Source of the DNA: Hypholoma sublateritium FD-334 SS-4
Taxonomy: Eukaryota > Basidiomycota > Agaricomycetes > Agaricales > Strophariaceae
Length of the DNA: 64,000 nt
Direction of reading: 5' to 3'
Assembly: GCA_000827495.1 (NCBI GenBank)
Contig: KN817618.1
Span: 1 to 64,000, forward strand
The notes beneath the pieces are model-generated. The model made no database searches. It worked only from the letters and a program-made list of their open reading frames with translations, and was not told the DNA's origin. This document shows positions 12,041 through 23,959 of this stretch, in pieces (positions within the stretch are counted from its first letter, which is position 1; every line of letters begins with the position of its first letter). The position numbers were made by a program, and so were the translations under genes.

Positions 12041-13252
12041 TCAGAGCCGGGCGACGAACCACTCGATGGCAAATCTGAATGCACCCTCTTTTCCTGCCTT
12101 CTCGGCGGGCTTAGAAAGGTCGCCGCGCACTGCGAAGCCGTGCGCAAGGCCCTCGAAGTGCGCGCGCTTGTACCCCGGCGCGAAGCCCGCGAAGAGCGCG
12201 TCCGCCTGCGCGCTGGCCTCNAGCGGGAATTGCGCGTCGTTCGTGCACGAGTTGATCAGGAGCGGCGCCGTCGACTGCGCGACATATTTCTGCCACCGCG
12301 CACCGGCGCAATCAGCAACAGCGCGACGCGGGTGGCGTCTGGGAGAGGGGGCGTACCGCGAGATCGTCTGGTGTCTTGAACAGCGACGGGTGCGAGACGA
12401 CGCCGACCTTGATGATGTTCTCGAATGCGAGATCGAACACATATCGGCCTGCTGAAGAACAATCACCATCATGGCACCCGCACAGCTCGGTGATACCGCT
12501 GCTACGTACCGCCGAAGCAGTATCCCGTCGCGCCGAGCGATGTGACGCCAGCCGCCTTGAGCGCAGCGATGACCGCGTCGAGCGGCGGGCGCGTGAACTC
12601 CTGCGTGTGCGTCGGGAACCACCGCTTCATGATGTCGAAGAGCTGCCCGGGGTTCAGCGCATCAGGGGGGATCGGGTCGCCGTTCAGGTAGTCGGGCACG
12701 TATGTCTGCCGCGGCGTGCGGGAACAGTCAGCACGACCGCACATCGCGGTGGATGGGCGCCTAACGTACTTTGAACCCGTTAGCCGCGAAATCATCGGCA
12801 AGCAGCTGTATGTAATGCACAGGATAGATTAGATTAGATCCTATCGGCTAGGACGGGACCAGGTGACAAGGAAAGCACCCTGTTGTTGATGTGCTGCGGC
12901 CCAAGGGCGTCGGGCAGGAAGAGAATCGCCTTGTCCTTCGCGTATTCCACGGTCGGCGTCGCGACGTACGTGTCGACGCCGCCAATCTTCTCCCACTTGC
13001 CTGCACGCCCATCGCGAATCAGTGAACACCGACTCATATGTGCCGACCGCACGGCTACGGGTCGGGGGGCTCACCTTGAGGGGTGCCCTCGTGCCAGGTG
13101 ACACCTGAAATAAGCGCCGTCAGCAATCTGCAGCCCAGACATATTAGCGCATGCCTGCCCACCCGCCGGCTGGGCGCACGCTAGCCAACGGGTAGCTCGC
13201 GCGCGAGCCGCCGCACAGACCCACCTTTAACACAGTGTTCGCAGAAGCTCAT
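12041..13252 (-). CDS. Dienelactone hydrolase family protein
   Basis: The start is the ATG at 13252 (MSFCEHCVKG), followed by short exons at about 13104-13075, 13000-12879, 12805-12770, 12705-12510, about 12452-12360 and about 12291-12041. The product reads VTWHEGTPQG, KWEKIGGVDTYVATP, LLADDFAANGFK, TYVPDYLNGDP, then GYCFGG with the nucleophilic Cys, NSCTNDAQFP with the acidic residue, and LAHGFAVRG with the catalytic His. This is the alpha/beta-hydrolase triad (Cys-Asp-His) of the family. In fungi these proteins, often close to the yeast AIM2 type, are cytosolic; the classic substrate is dienelactone from catechol breakdown, but the real substrate here is unknown. One base (12221) is an N inside the last exon. 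All three catalytic residues are present and no frameshift is seen. Confidence 0.9.
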
Positions 13253-13465
13253 GGTCAATTAATAATTGCCGAGTTGGTACGCAGTCCGTAGCAGTAGATA
13301 GAGGATGTAGTGAAGAGAGCAGACGGGCCGTGGAAGGACACCGCTTATCAGCTGAACCAGCCACCCTAACTTCTTAAACCTTCGTGCACTACGGATATCA
13401 GTGTCGGGCGGCGGGCTTGCGTAGCCGCGCGGCGACGCGCGTCCCACCTCCCAGGACCCACACCC

Positions 13466-13590
13466 CCCCACGCACCCAGTGGATGGGTGGGCTTCCATGT
13501 CGGGCATGGCATGGCGTGTATCTGGAGTGGCGTAATAGATGCGTACGGAGCCTGCCCCGGTTGTTCGCCCGCTGAGCCTGACGTTATTTG
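13466..13590. repeat. Short block related to the 13.9-kb repeat
   Basis: The segment around 13470-13510, with GGGTGGGCTTCCATGTC preceded by CACGCAC repeats, matches the block at about 13950-13980. This suggests a further partial copy in the same orientation about 480 bases away. No gene is seen here; the segment lies between the start of the dienelactone hydrolase gene and the repeat cluster. Confidence 0.45.
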
Positions 13591-13855
13591 ATTTTATTGC
13601 TTGCCGATGCACCGATATTGTATAGTACATAGGACGTGGATATACTTACAGATGGTAGAATATTAAGTTAATTGTACATTAAAGATGAGGGAATTATTAT
13701 GTATCTACTTATCAGATATCTACTAAGGGCGCAGAACAGCTGCGTCGGGAGCGAGGTCGCGCTCGGGCCAAAGTTTCCCGATATGTACATACGCATTGCA
13801 TACGCGACGCGTCAGCAAGAGCCGGGCATTGCTATGGCGCTTCCCTCGCAATTAC

Positions 13856-14635
13856 CCTGCAGTCCCTCACGCTCTTCTCCGGCGCGTGGTGGAGAAAGGG
13901 CCACCCGTCGTCGCGCCCCCAAAAAAGCCAGTGCATCTCTTGGGCGCCCCACGCACGCACGGGTGGGCTTCCATGTCCGAGTCGGCGGCTACAATGATCG
14001 AATAGCCATTGGCGTCCAGCTATGCGCACCTACAACGTGCTATACAGAGATATCACCAACCGGGGAAACTCAGACTCGAACGAAACAAGGCCACACCGCC
14101 GCCATTCTGAATCAGCTTCTGATAAGTTGTGAGCAAGCCGCCCTTCTATTTATCTCTTTTGTTCTTTCTTTAGCTTTCGAAAAATAGTACCCATGTACAC
14201 CTCTAGATGAATCACCCGTTTCCAGCGACGCCGACACAGGCAGATTTGTGGATCTGCCATTCTAAATGATTCTTGACTTGTACGGTCAGCGCCAACTATA
14301 TTCATGCTGATGTAGACTCTGGAGGTTGACCATCGACGACGTCGACCGCACTGCATCAATGCTGTATCTATTAATAGTACTGTACTCGGAAGAGATAATC
14401 ATGTTCGTTGCAAAGTGTATTGACAGCAGATTTCTGGGCGGATATGCGATATGCTATTGATAATGTCGTTCTGGATTTTTTCTTTGCCTTCACAAATCGA
14501 GGGCCCGTCAGAAACTTTGCATAAAACCAACGTGAATGGATGCGTCCGAGTCCGGTACATTTGACGCAAATGTGGCACGTGAAACGTCCCCAAAGTAGTA
14601 ATTTACGCGGTAGTTAGATTATGTACCCTTTTATT
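13856..14635 (+). pseudogene. Decayed copy of the F-box gene 3' end and its downstream flank
   Basis: From 13856 the sequence CTGCAGTCC..CTCTTCTCCGGCGCG, then CCCCCAAAAAAGCC.GTGCAT, matches the last codons of the F-box-like gene (about 11020-11095). It is followed by blocks that match that gene's downstream flank: GATCGAATAGC.ATTGG near 13996, ACCCATGTACACCTCT near 14190, and CAAAGTAGTAATTTACGC near 14590 (counterpart near 11960). Only about 30 codons of the reading frame remain and the upstream exon is absent, so it cannot be functional. It is a direct duplication of roughly 0.8-1 kb with internal deletions. Confidence 0.75.
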
Positions 14636-14674
14636 TATTACCACGGTTTTCGGACATTAACCCACTGATTGCTT

Positions 14675-15568
14675 GAGAACGTTCCGGTATTCGAGAGTCC
14701 GCCCCTTCCGGACAGTCCGGCGGACTGTTGGCGGACTGGTCACAACTTGACTATGCCACACGCCCGTCGAGTCTCGAGTCCTGACGGCGCTCGCCGTGCA
14801 GTGCAATGAGGGANACCTNTTCACTNAAAGACACTACTTTCCTAAGTATCTGGTTGCCTAAGGCCTTAGAGGTTCCATAGCCAATCTCTTTTATTTAACC
14901 AAATATATACCACTAGTTTCAAGATGGTGAAGGTTGGTTGGCAGAATAGCGATTCCAGCAAGGAAGTCACAAGTGGATCTAGGGGAAGAAGAGGAGCCTG
15001 GCGCGTGGTTAGGAACATACCCAGCAGCGTTTACCTGCGGACAACGGCGCCATAGCTGGGTGGAGTCAGCAGCTGAAAGAAAGGAAAGTAGGGGCACATA
15101 CAATTTGACCTGTACAAAGCGGGCTGAGTCTGTCTGGGCGTCCTCTGCGAGACTGGGAAGCGGAGGCATTAATTGCGACAAAGGAAGAGCGGAAGGCATG
15201 CAACTTTGCAACCATTACATCTCGCATGGTTAGCACGGCGCGCACGGGTGGGGTGAGTCATTGCCTATTCTGCGCTACAGGAAGAGCTTCGCTTTCTTGC
15301 CTTGCTCGCCCAGCTTCGTACCTCTCGAGTCTCGACATCCCTCGACNNNNNNNNNNNNNNNNNNNNNNNNNNNNNNNNNNNNNNNNNNNNNNNNNNNNNA
15401 TGGAAGAATGTGTGCAGCGTGCATGAGTCGGAGGTGCATCAGAGAGACGCGTCCATCGTTGGCCAAAGAACGATTTACTTAGTCGCGTCACAAATTGTGA
15501 TCGGCTGACAGTGGCGGCGTCCGCCCGGACTGGCGGAGGGGCGGACTCTCGAATTCCGGAACATTTAC
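14675..15568. mobile_element. Non-autonomous hAT-like DNA transposon with 8-bp target duplication
   Basis: Terminal inverted repeats of about 35-45 bases are visible: the left end from 14675 (GTTCCGG.ATTCGAGAGTCC followed by GCCCC) and the right end up to 15568, its reverse complement. The directly repeated octamer GATTGCTT flanks them at 14667-14674 and 15569-15576. An 8-bp target duplication with short inverted ends is the signature of hAT elements. At about 894 bases with no transposase frame, it must be non-autonomous. A 53-base assembly gap lies inside it. hAT is an inference from the duplication length; the ends do not start with the usual CAGGG. Confidence 0.75.
15347..15399. other. 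Assembly gap (53 N)
   Basis: A run of N inside the hAT-like element. Frames that cross it are meaningless. The gap probably marks repeat-related misassembly, as the element has inverted ends. Confidence 0.95.
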
Positions 15569-15830
15569 GATTGCTTCAACTGCTCTCAGGCTTGTTCCTC
15601 CAATGTTCCCCTCCTGAATCTAAACTTAACGAAGGACAGCTTTAGGAAAACTTCACGCGCATCTGTTCATATCCCCCGTCAAATGATGTGCATATAGACG
15701 AAGCTGCACAGCACCTGCTCACGGGGTCACTCGTGCTCAATCGGACTCTTGAGCCTTGACATGGCCCTGCGAGGCTGCTGCGAGCTCCGCAGCGTTCTTT
15801 CCCCTTACTCTGGACATAAACCTGTCCCTC

Positions 15831-18800
15831 ATGCAAACTTCGCCGTCTGAGGGCTCTCAATGCGCGGTTCCAGGGGGGAACGGCCCGTTCGAACAGTTGG
15901 AAACCATTATTGCGATCGTGAACGAAGTCGGGCAAGTGCTGGGGCATCTGCCGTACATCCAGCCCCTAGGTAAAATCATTGTACAATTCGTGAAGATCAG
16001 AAATGTACGTGTCTGGGCTTTCAAAAAGTGTCGACACAATGTCCCTGACCCGTCAAGCAGGAAATAAAGACGAACAGGGAGCGCTGCCAAGAAGTTATCG
16101 ACAAGGTGCTGCGGAAATCGCAGACGATATATGAGCGGTTACTGGAAGTTGGACGATCACCCAACCGGGACAAGCTGAAGCGCCTCGAAAACACGCTCAT
16201 TGATTATGAAAGGTCAGCGTTTTAAACGAATACCAACTCCGTTGAACGTACCCTGACTTGCTGCATAGAACTCTGACAAATGTATATAAGATCTTACAGT
16301 CAAATGCCTCATCCGTGTCTAGAAGCTTCCTTCGAACAATTACAGACCGTGGAACCGATGAAATAAACAGATGCGACCGCCAGGTGGATAGCATACACAG
16401 TGACATCATATTAGTATGTGTCGTGGTTTATCTTCCGTTACGATGGTTGTGCTGATATAGATAATAGGACATCTTAATGGAAATCAGGATAGAGCAAGTT
16501 GGATCGCCAGCTAGATCAGAACACCCAGTTTCTATATCAGGTCCTCCTAGTCCATGGTCGACGTCGACGTACGTTCTTCGATTCATCATCGGTTGAATAC
16601 GGCTGACATATAACCGAAGTCGTCCGACTGTGTGTGCTCACACTCTACCTCCTCAACCAAAGTTGATGGTGGAGCGTAATGCAGTCTTGAGCAATATGAT
16701 AAACATTCTACTCAGCGAAAAGTCTTCTAGAATTGCCATCCTAGGAGAGCAAGGATTCGGGAAAACAACATGTCTGTTATTAGCCCTCCATGACACCCGA
16801 ATCGCCAGACGCTTCGCCAACAGATTCTATCTGTCGTGTGAGGGCATGACCAACGCACGATCCCTTCTTGTCGGCATCGCCCGCATGCTCGGTATAGCAT
16901 CCAACAAGTCATGGGCCAACCTTATCCCATCGATCCGTCAGGCTCTTCAAGGCAGCACGACCCTCGTGTGCCTAGACGACTTCGAATCACCCTGGGAGGA
17001 GCTGAGTACGAGACAGAAGGTGGAAGATGCCCTCGTGTCCATATCAGCCATTGAAAACCTTTCTTTGGTCGTCAGTGTGATGGGAAAGGAGCGGCCCTTC
17101 AGCGTCGATTGGACATGGCCGCCTTTTTCACCTCTGCAACAAATCTCTCCTTCGGGCGTGGAGTCGATAGTTCGCGACATTTCAGGAATTCAGGTTGTCG
17201 ATCAATATACCCGTAATCTATTGCAGTCGTCGGAAGGGATACCACTCGCCATTACATTGGTCTCCAACCTCCTCAAAAATGGTGCTGAAACCTCGAGTTC
17301 ATTATGGAGGCGCTGGTCTTGTGAAGAGCAAAGACAAAAATCGATGATGCATGCCGCTCTACTAACTACAGATGAGGAGAATACGCAAATTTCGAAGATT
17401 GACGTTGCAATAGCCATTTCTATCGACTCGCCGCAGGTGCGGGGGTGTATTGATGCCCGAAATATTCTGGTGGCGCTCTCCCTGCTACCAAACGGTTTTT
17501 CATCGGATGACAGCCGCCTACTCCAGCTACAAACGCTCTTGAAGGCGAACAACCTCTACAAGTGCCTCGACACACTTCACAATGTAGGCTTGTTGCGAAT
17601 CGACGAGGTCGTCATCCCCCATAGAGTCCGAGTGATCTGCCCAATTGGGATTTACTGCCGCAGATCTCTCGCGTCGGAAGTCTCTGCGGTCAGTGTTGAA
17701 CTAACCAACTATTACATCAACAAAATAACCGAAATTGGAGCCCCAACGTCAGCCCCCAACGCAAAACATGATACTGAAATGGAACAGGAAATCCGGAATA
17801 TATATTCACTTTTTCGACGGCGTTACACTTCGAAGAACATTCTAGATCTCACACCCGCGAAATTTGTCAGGGCGAGCTATCTCCTCGGTCTCTGGTCAAT
17901 CCATATGGGCTATATGTTGGACGATATCCTCGAACTCGCAATCGGCTCTGCTGCTGTGCTTCCCATAAATCATGCCAGATTCCGACTTGATCAATCCAAC
18001 ACCTATTGCGAGATCGGCCAGTTTGAAGGCGCTGAAGAATTATCAGCACTGACGTCGGCCTTCGTCAGCCGGACCTGGCCCGCTTTTCTGGTACCTACTG
18101 CCTCTCCCCGCGATGTCGGCCTACCGGACGCCCGCACAGCGCTCCTCACTGCGGCACTGGCGCTCTCCCTCGCGCGCATATCCGCTCAGGAAGCACTCAC
18201 AGTCCCCGCGTCCGATGCTGCGCTACTCGCGCGCCAGTCCGCATTCGAACGCGCACTTGCGAGAATGGCCAGTAGTATGGGCGAGGCGGAGGCGGGGGCG
18301 CTCTTTGCTTGGCTTTCTGGTCAAACGAACGATGTGTGCTTCCGCCTGCCTCACCATGTCGATTACCGGCTCCCAGGTAGCCCTCGGCGGGTGCGCTCGA
18401 ATCCACAACCTTTCCGCGCGGGCGCGGTGCGACGCTTATCAATATTCTCCTCGCGCGTAGGACCTTCAAGTACCCTCAACCCTCAGCTCGCCGAACTGAC
18501 GCTACCTGCCCTCACGCACCTTCTCACCCCGCCGCCCGCCAGCGCCGCTTCTCCTGCGACCTTGGCTGTCTCCGCGTCCCCGCCCAACACCAACGTATCC
18601 ACCACCGACACGCGCTGCCCGCTTGCATCGCTGACTGTTGACCTCTCCACGACGCTCTACGCTGGCCTGCGCCCTGCCTCGCTTATGGCCACGCTGCGCG
18701 GCGGGCCCAGACATCTCACGCTGCGCGTCGCGCGCGCCGTCGACAGGCGTACGATCGAGAAAGTGGTCGGCGTTGTGGGTGCAACGTTGGGGTCACGCGA

Positions 18801-20805
18801 AGACAGTGTTGGAAGTATAGCAAGTGCTATAAAAGGGAGTAGGGAGGGTGTCACATTTGCGGACGATGGAAGTCAGGTAGGGTCAAAAAAGAATAGATGG
18901 GAAGGCACAGGCCTCCTTCCGTTCACGATGCCGATGCATCCCAAGGCAGCGGAATATCCCCTGGCGAGGATAGCCACTTCTGGGACGAAGAGCGGTATGG
19001 TTGCTCGCGGGGCAGTGGTACGCGATGAGGGTGATGCTGAGGAGAACCGAGACAACTTCAAGCTGGCGCCAGCACCGGCAGAACTTAGGTCGAGAGTAAT
19101 CAATCGTTCGACGAAGAGTACAATGGTTACTCGAACGCCGCTTGTCCACGACAAAGAGTCGGACAGCGACGAGGCACCGGGTGCAGAAAGCGTTCGAAGA
19201 AAGACGAACAGTACCGTGATCAAGAGTGCCCCAAACCACGAACCGATGCTTGCGCGCCCTCCGCTAGTGCGCGACGAGGATGAGCAGGTGACGTCAAAGG
19301 CGACAAAGCCTTCACCAAATCTGGAAAATATCAATGCCAGAATGATGAGCGCCACGACGAAAAGCGGCATGGTTGCTCGCGGCCCAGTGGTACGCGATGA
19401 GGACGACGACAAGGGGCCGGAGACCGTCAAGCTGGCATCAGCGCCAATAGAGCTCTGGGCGAATACAGTCAGCACCGCAACGAGAGCAATGGTTCCGCGC
19501 TCACCGGTGGTCCGCGACGAGGACGACGAGGAACCCCCAGCGGACGTGACATTCACGCCTGTCGCGGTTGAAGATCAAGGCCTGACAATCAGCAAAAGAG
19601 ACCCATCTACCAAACCCATGGTGGCGCGCACACCACTTGTCCGTAACGAGGACGACGAGGACGGTGTGTCATTGAAAACATTTCTCCTTTGCGTCGAAGG
19701 GCCAGATAATGCGAATGTACTCTCCGTTGGCAACGAAGGATCAAGCCGCAGGGAAGGGACGGGGAGCACAGCGAGCAGGAACAATGCCAGTGCGCCGTTA
19801 TACAACGCAAGGAAAACACCCGTCAAACTGATGATCGCTCGTGAGCCGCTTATCCGCGACGAGCACGAGAACGAACCGGGTACTACCACACCTTCATCGG
19901 CTGCGCCAACCTTCAGGTCGGGAGCAGATAGCTCCAGCAGCCAGAGCAGTATGCCTTCAAGCTATGCGCGGAGCGCGGCCGTCAAACCGATGGTTGCGCG
20001 CGCGCCCCTCGTCCGCGACGAAGACGAAGACGAGGATGAGGATGAGGATGAAGAGCAGGGGGCACAACTGAGGGAGGGCACGACAGGCACGACATCACCA
20101 ATTGCACAGGCATCTTGGCATAGGACAGTCAACACTGGCGCCAAGAGTGTGCAGATTGCGTCTCGAAAGCCGATGGTTGTACCCCTCGTTCGAGACAAAG
20201 CCAAGGACGTCACTGAGGACTCCGAATTGTCACCAGTCGCGGAGGCCCCAGAAAGGGCAATGAACACCAGTGGCACCACCAGCGTATTCCGGCAGCATAG
20301 AAGGAACCTGTCGGCCAAGTTCATGGCAATGGTGACGCGCGTCGCGCGCGTAGAGGAAGAGGACGCCGCGCCACTGGCCCAGTCGGTTCCAGAGAACGTG
20401 GCGGGACCTCAGTGGGAGGGACTTGCATCGCTGGAGGTTGTGTTTTACGACCAGGACAGCGACAATTCTGGAAGAGAGGAGGCCAGTTTCGCTTTTGACT
20501 GCCGTATATTTCAGCGTTAAAACTAATTGATTTTATTCCTCCAGGCGGTCTACAAAAGCCTCAGTGCCTCTCTTGCGCGATACAAAGCCCTCGCGTCTCT
20601 CAATCTTCACATTCTCCCCAAGGAATTTGACTCCGCCAACGCCGCAGCGGACGATACCTCCAAACCCCACCGAGAACTGTCTACAAAGGAGCAAGAACTG
20701 CTTCACTTATGGATTGAACTGTGCCCTACTTTGCAGTCCGTTACATTCTTCTCCGGGGCAGTATGGAATAGTTCCAGGCATCCTCCGAAAGGCCAGAGCA
20801 TATGA
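15831..20805 (+). CDS. Chimeric NLR: helical domain, NB-ARC, then F-box/MVAR-repeat C-terminus
   Basis: Exons: 15831-16004, 16061-16212, 16269-16413, 16468-16568 and 16620-20520; this reading gives 1,490 residues. Residues 1 to about 190 form a helical N-terminal domain of the HeLo-like type (IVNEVGQVLGHLPYIQPLGK; TNRERCQEVIDKV). NB-ARC follows with Walker A GEQGFGKTT (about residue 234) and Walker B LVCLDDFESPWE. At about position 18050 (residue ~668, ELSAL|TSAF) similarity to the paralogue at 28116-31541 stops, just as TPRs should begin, and similarity to the F-box-like protein at 7833-11135 starts (RTWPAFL; SDAALLARQSAFE; ALFAWLSGQTNDV; YAGLRPASLM; VDRRTIEKVVG). From about residue 980 there are eight to ten VARxPxVRDED-type repeats. 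A last exon like that of the F-box gene lies at 20545-20805, but the splice donor, GT in the relative, is GC here (20482-20483), so the protein may read through to a stop at 20518-20520. The frame is open throughout, with no disabling stop. NB-ARC proteins of this type are NTP-driven switches in self/non-self recognition; the role of this fusion is unknown. Confidence 0.75.
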
Positions 20806-21145
20806 TGACACAGCTAGCTTCGCCTGCTCACCGATCCTTACAAAACCTCAGCTGCATTTCTAACATCCACGTTTACCAAACTCGGTCCTGTCATCCAGAT
20901 ACGCTGCCTGCTTTCGTTGCTTTCGCTGCTTTGGTTACTACGTGAAATATTTCCCTTCTTGTTCAATTTTTTACATTTCTCCACCGCACTTGTCGTTCTA
21001 TTCCCTACTGTTATTTCCATGCCATTCTACATCTATTGGGGTGCCCGTAGCAGTAACTCTTCCTTCCAATGTGTATCTCGTAGCATGCTATGTATAACAA
21101 TATCTTGCATTTTCCATCATAAGGCTAGGAAAGCGGTGGATGCGT
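20806..21145. other. Short spacer between chimeric NLR and oxoprolinase remnant
   Basis: About 340 bases of T- and C-rich sequence with no gene. The missing HydB half of the oxoprolinase would be expected here if that gene were intact; no trace of it is visible. Confidence 0.6.
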
Positions 21146-23959
21146 CTACAGTGTGATATATAGATGTTTGCTCGTCAAGATCACCTTAGCCCCAGGCACG
21201 ATGACGATCGTCTGCGTGTTGTCGATGATCATTGCTGGCCCCTCGAGCACGTCGCCCACTCCGAGTTCGTTCAACAGGAATACGGGTGTGTCGTCGACGC
21301 GGCCGACCTTGTCGAAGTATACGCTGTGGCGCGTCGCGAGCTTCGCCTCGTGGTTGACGTGGTTCTGCTGAAGCTTCGCGACCTCGGCGTACACGGACTC
21401 GCCTAGTGAATCGAGTGTCTTCCCAACCCCGCGCACCTATGGAGCATCAAGTCAGCCGGGATATGCAGTGCAGGGAACACGAGTGCGTGCCTTGATATCG
21501 TCGACGATGATGCCTTTCGTCTGCAGCAGGAACCCGAACTCGGCCATGTACACGCGCTTGAACGCCGCCTCGAAGTCCTCCTTCCCGCTGCCATCGCCCA
21601 CGTGCGGGAGGACCATCAGTGCCGTGTCCGTACCCTCAAAGCGCATGTTCAGCATGCGCTCGATGTGGATGTGGTCTGCGTCGAAACCCTGCGCTGCGAG
21701 CTCCGTGCGCACACCTTCAGTCAGCTTATCGAGCCGCCCGATAAGGCCGGGCGCGTTCTGCGGCGTGTAGAACGTCGAGCACGGTTCCTGCAGCTCGTAT
21801 GCGCTGTGCAGGGCGGTTATGTGTATCAGCGAGAGCGCAATATGTTGTGCAGTGTGTATGCATACCGATCGGCCAGAGCCAGTCCGTAGGCGGACAAGAT
21901 GGAGCTGTAGCGGTGGATCAAGATGGTCTTGATCCCGAGGAGGCTCGCAATTTCGCAGGCGTGCTGCCCACCAGCCCCGCCAAAGCTTGCCAGACTGATC
22001 CATTCGGATCAGCACGTAGATCTTTTGAATAATAGTATCTTAATTCTTACATGTGTTTCGACGTTGCATGACCTCTCGCCTCTGTGAGCGCGCGGATCGG
22101 GCGACACATGGTCTCATTGGCAACTTTTATAAACCTGTGCACAAGAAAACAACTGAGCAACGATGGCCTGCCACAGAAGCACGGATGCTTACCCGTAGAC
22201 AATCTCATCGAGCGTGAGCTTGTTATGTTGTTCTGCGTTGATTTCGTCCGCCAGTCTCGAGAACGCGGTCCTGGACGCCTCGATATCGAGAGCTTCCTTC
22301 TCGGTTTTCCCGAAAATCTTGGGGAAAAAATCAGGAATCAGACGCCCGAGCAACAGATTGGCATCTGTGACCGCCAACGGGCCTCCCTTGCTATTTGGGA
22401 AGGCCACATCAGAGACACGTCAAAGATAGAAAAGGCTGGATAAACCTACCGGTAACAAGCAGGCCCAGGATCGGCACCCGCGCTCGACGGACCAGCGAGA
22501 AAAAGCCCATTGCGGAAGGTTAGACAAGACCCCCCGCCAGCTGCGACGGTATTGATATCCAGTTGCGGCGACTGTATTGTGACGCCGGCAGTTGTCGTCT
22601 CATACACCACTTCGTATCGCCCATCGAACCGCGAAACGTCGGTCGAGGTGCCACCAACATCGAGGCTATAAAAAGGAAGCTCAATTCGGAGATCATGGTT
22701 ATGCATCGCATCACGCACCCGATGATTGGGTGTTTTTCTTTTTTGTCCCAGCTGGTCAGCGCATAGCCCACCACGCCGCCGGCGGGACCGCTCAGGATGC
22801 TCTTGAGCCCGGAGAAGTTGTTCAGGTCGAGCAGGCCGCCGTCGCTGCCCATGAATTCGACGCGGGGGCTGCGCAGCTGCCCATCCTTCAGCTTCGCGTC
22901 GAAGCCGGCGAAGAAGCCGTCTAGATATTCCTTGAGCACTGGCGTGAGGTAGGCGTCGGCCGTCGAGGACACGCCGCGCGGCACCATCTTGATCATAGGG
23001 AGAAGCTGCGCGGACTCTGAGACATGCGTGAAGCCCAATTTTCTGGCGATATTGCCAACGAGCAGCTCGTGCTCTGGGAAGGTATAGGAGTGCACGAACA
23101 CAATTGCAAGAGAGCGGTAGCCTTCGTCGTAGAGCTTTTGGAGCTGCGACTGGACCGCAGCAAGATCTTAAATTATAGCGTGTAAGCGGACATTTCCCGA
23201 GGCAGCGAGTGCACATACGTACCGGGCTTTTTCATTATGCGCACTGCTTCTCCAGAGACTCCCTTGACAATTTCGCCTGGTCCTTCGGCGTCACCTTGGC
23301 CATCCCATCCTTTTCCGCGGTATCCCCTGACAATTTTGCCTTCCTCGTCGAACTGGATAGCGTGTTCTTCGGCTTCAGGATCAGAAGTGTATCCGACCAG
23401 CGTCACGCGCTCATCGACCTCGACGACCTTGGAATAGAGGGGGGCGGGTCGCCGGATATTGAGATCGAATATCTTAGGACGCGATTGATTGCCGATGAGC
23501 AAAAGATCCTTGAATCCCTTCGTGATCAATAGTGCGTGTTTGTGTCCCTTTCGTTCGAGGAGGGCATTCGTCGCGATAGTTGTGGAAAGCCTGATGTAGT
23601 CTGATGGAATTGAAAATCAGTGGTATTTTGGGAGGCCGAAATCGTGGATGATGTGCACACCAATTTTCTCGGTCTTGAGAGTCGTTCCTCGGGGTATCTT
23701 TTGGCCCGTGACTATTTCCAAGACTCGTCTGATACCCTCGGTCGGCGCGTCCTCGTAGTTCCCCTTGTCCTGCGACACTGCAATGACATAGTATTAGATT
23801 AGGTCCGAGCACAGTGAAATACGGGCACCGACACAGCTTGACCACTATGTCTTTCCGCTCAGTGGGATTCTGCGGATCGGGGTATGACGCATGCACATCG
23901 CAAAATGTGCCTCCCCTGTCTGCACAGATGCGGATTGAGTGGTCTGGTATGTCGGGCAT
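21146..23959 (-). pseudogene. 5-oxoprolinase, HydA half only (HydB domain missing)
   Basis: A multi-exon gene starting at MPDIPDHSIRICADRGGTFCD (ATG at 23959). Family landmarks in order: DRGGTF (nucleotide-binding start), [124 protein letters not shown] and GPAMIIDNTQTIVIVPGAK, with the frame ending at HLYITL and a TAG at 21146-21148. Full fungal 5-oxoprolinases are near 1,280 residues, with HydA followed by HydB in one chain; this one stops at the junction. The enzyme opens 5-oxoproline to glutamate using ATP in the gamma-glutamyl cycle, in the cytosol, and needs both halves. No disabling change was seen inside the HydA part. A genuine HydA-only protein is possible, but a 3' truncation is more likely, since its neighbour is the rearranged chimera. 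Confidence 0.8.

Noticed and set aside
13672..14187. 171-codon plus-strand open frame
   Set aside because: It overlaps the decayed F-box copy in a different phase from the ancestral reading frame and has no domain.
13384..15700. Tandem or short repeats as a possible CRISPR array
   Set aside because: No regular spacing of identical repeats with unique spacers; the genome is eukaryotic and the repeats are duplication blocks and transposon ends.
18873..19556. 227-codon minus-strand Ser-rich frame
   Set aside because: Antisense of the MVAR repeats: the Val-Arg-Asp-Glu codons read backwards give Ser-rich runs.
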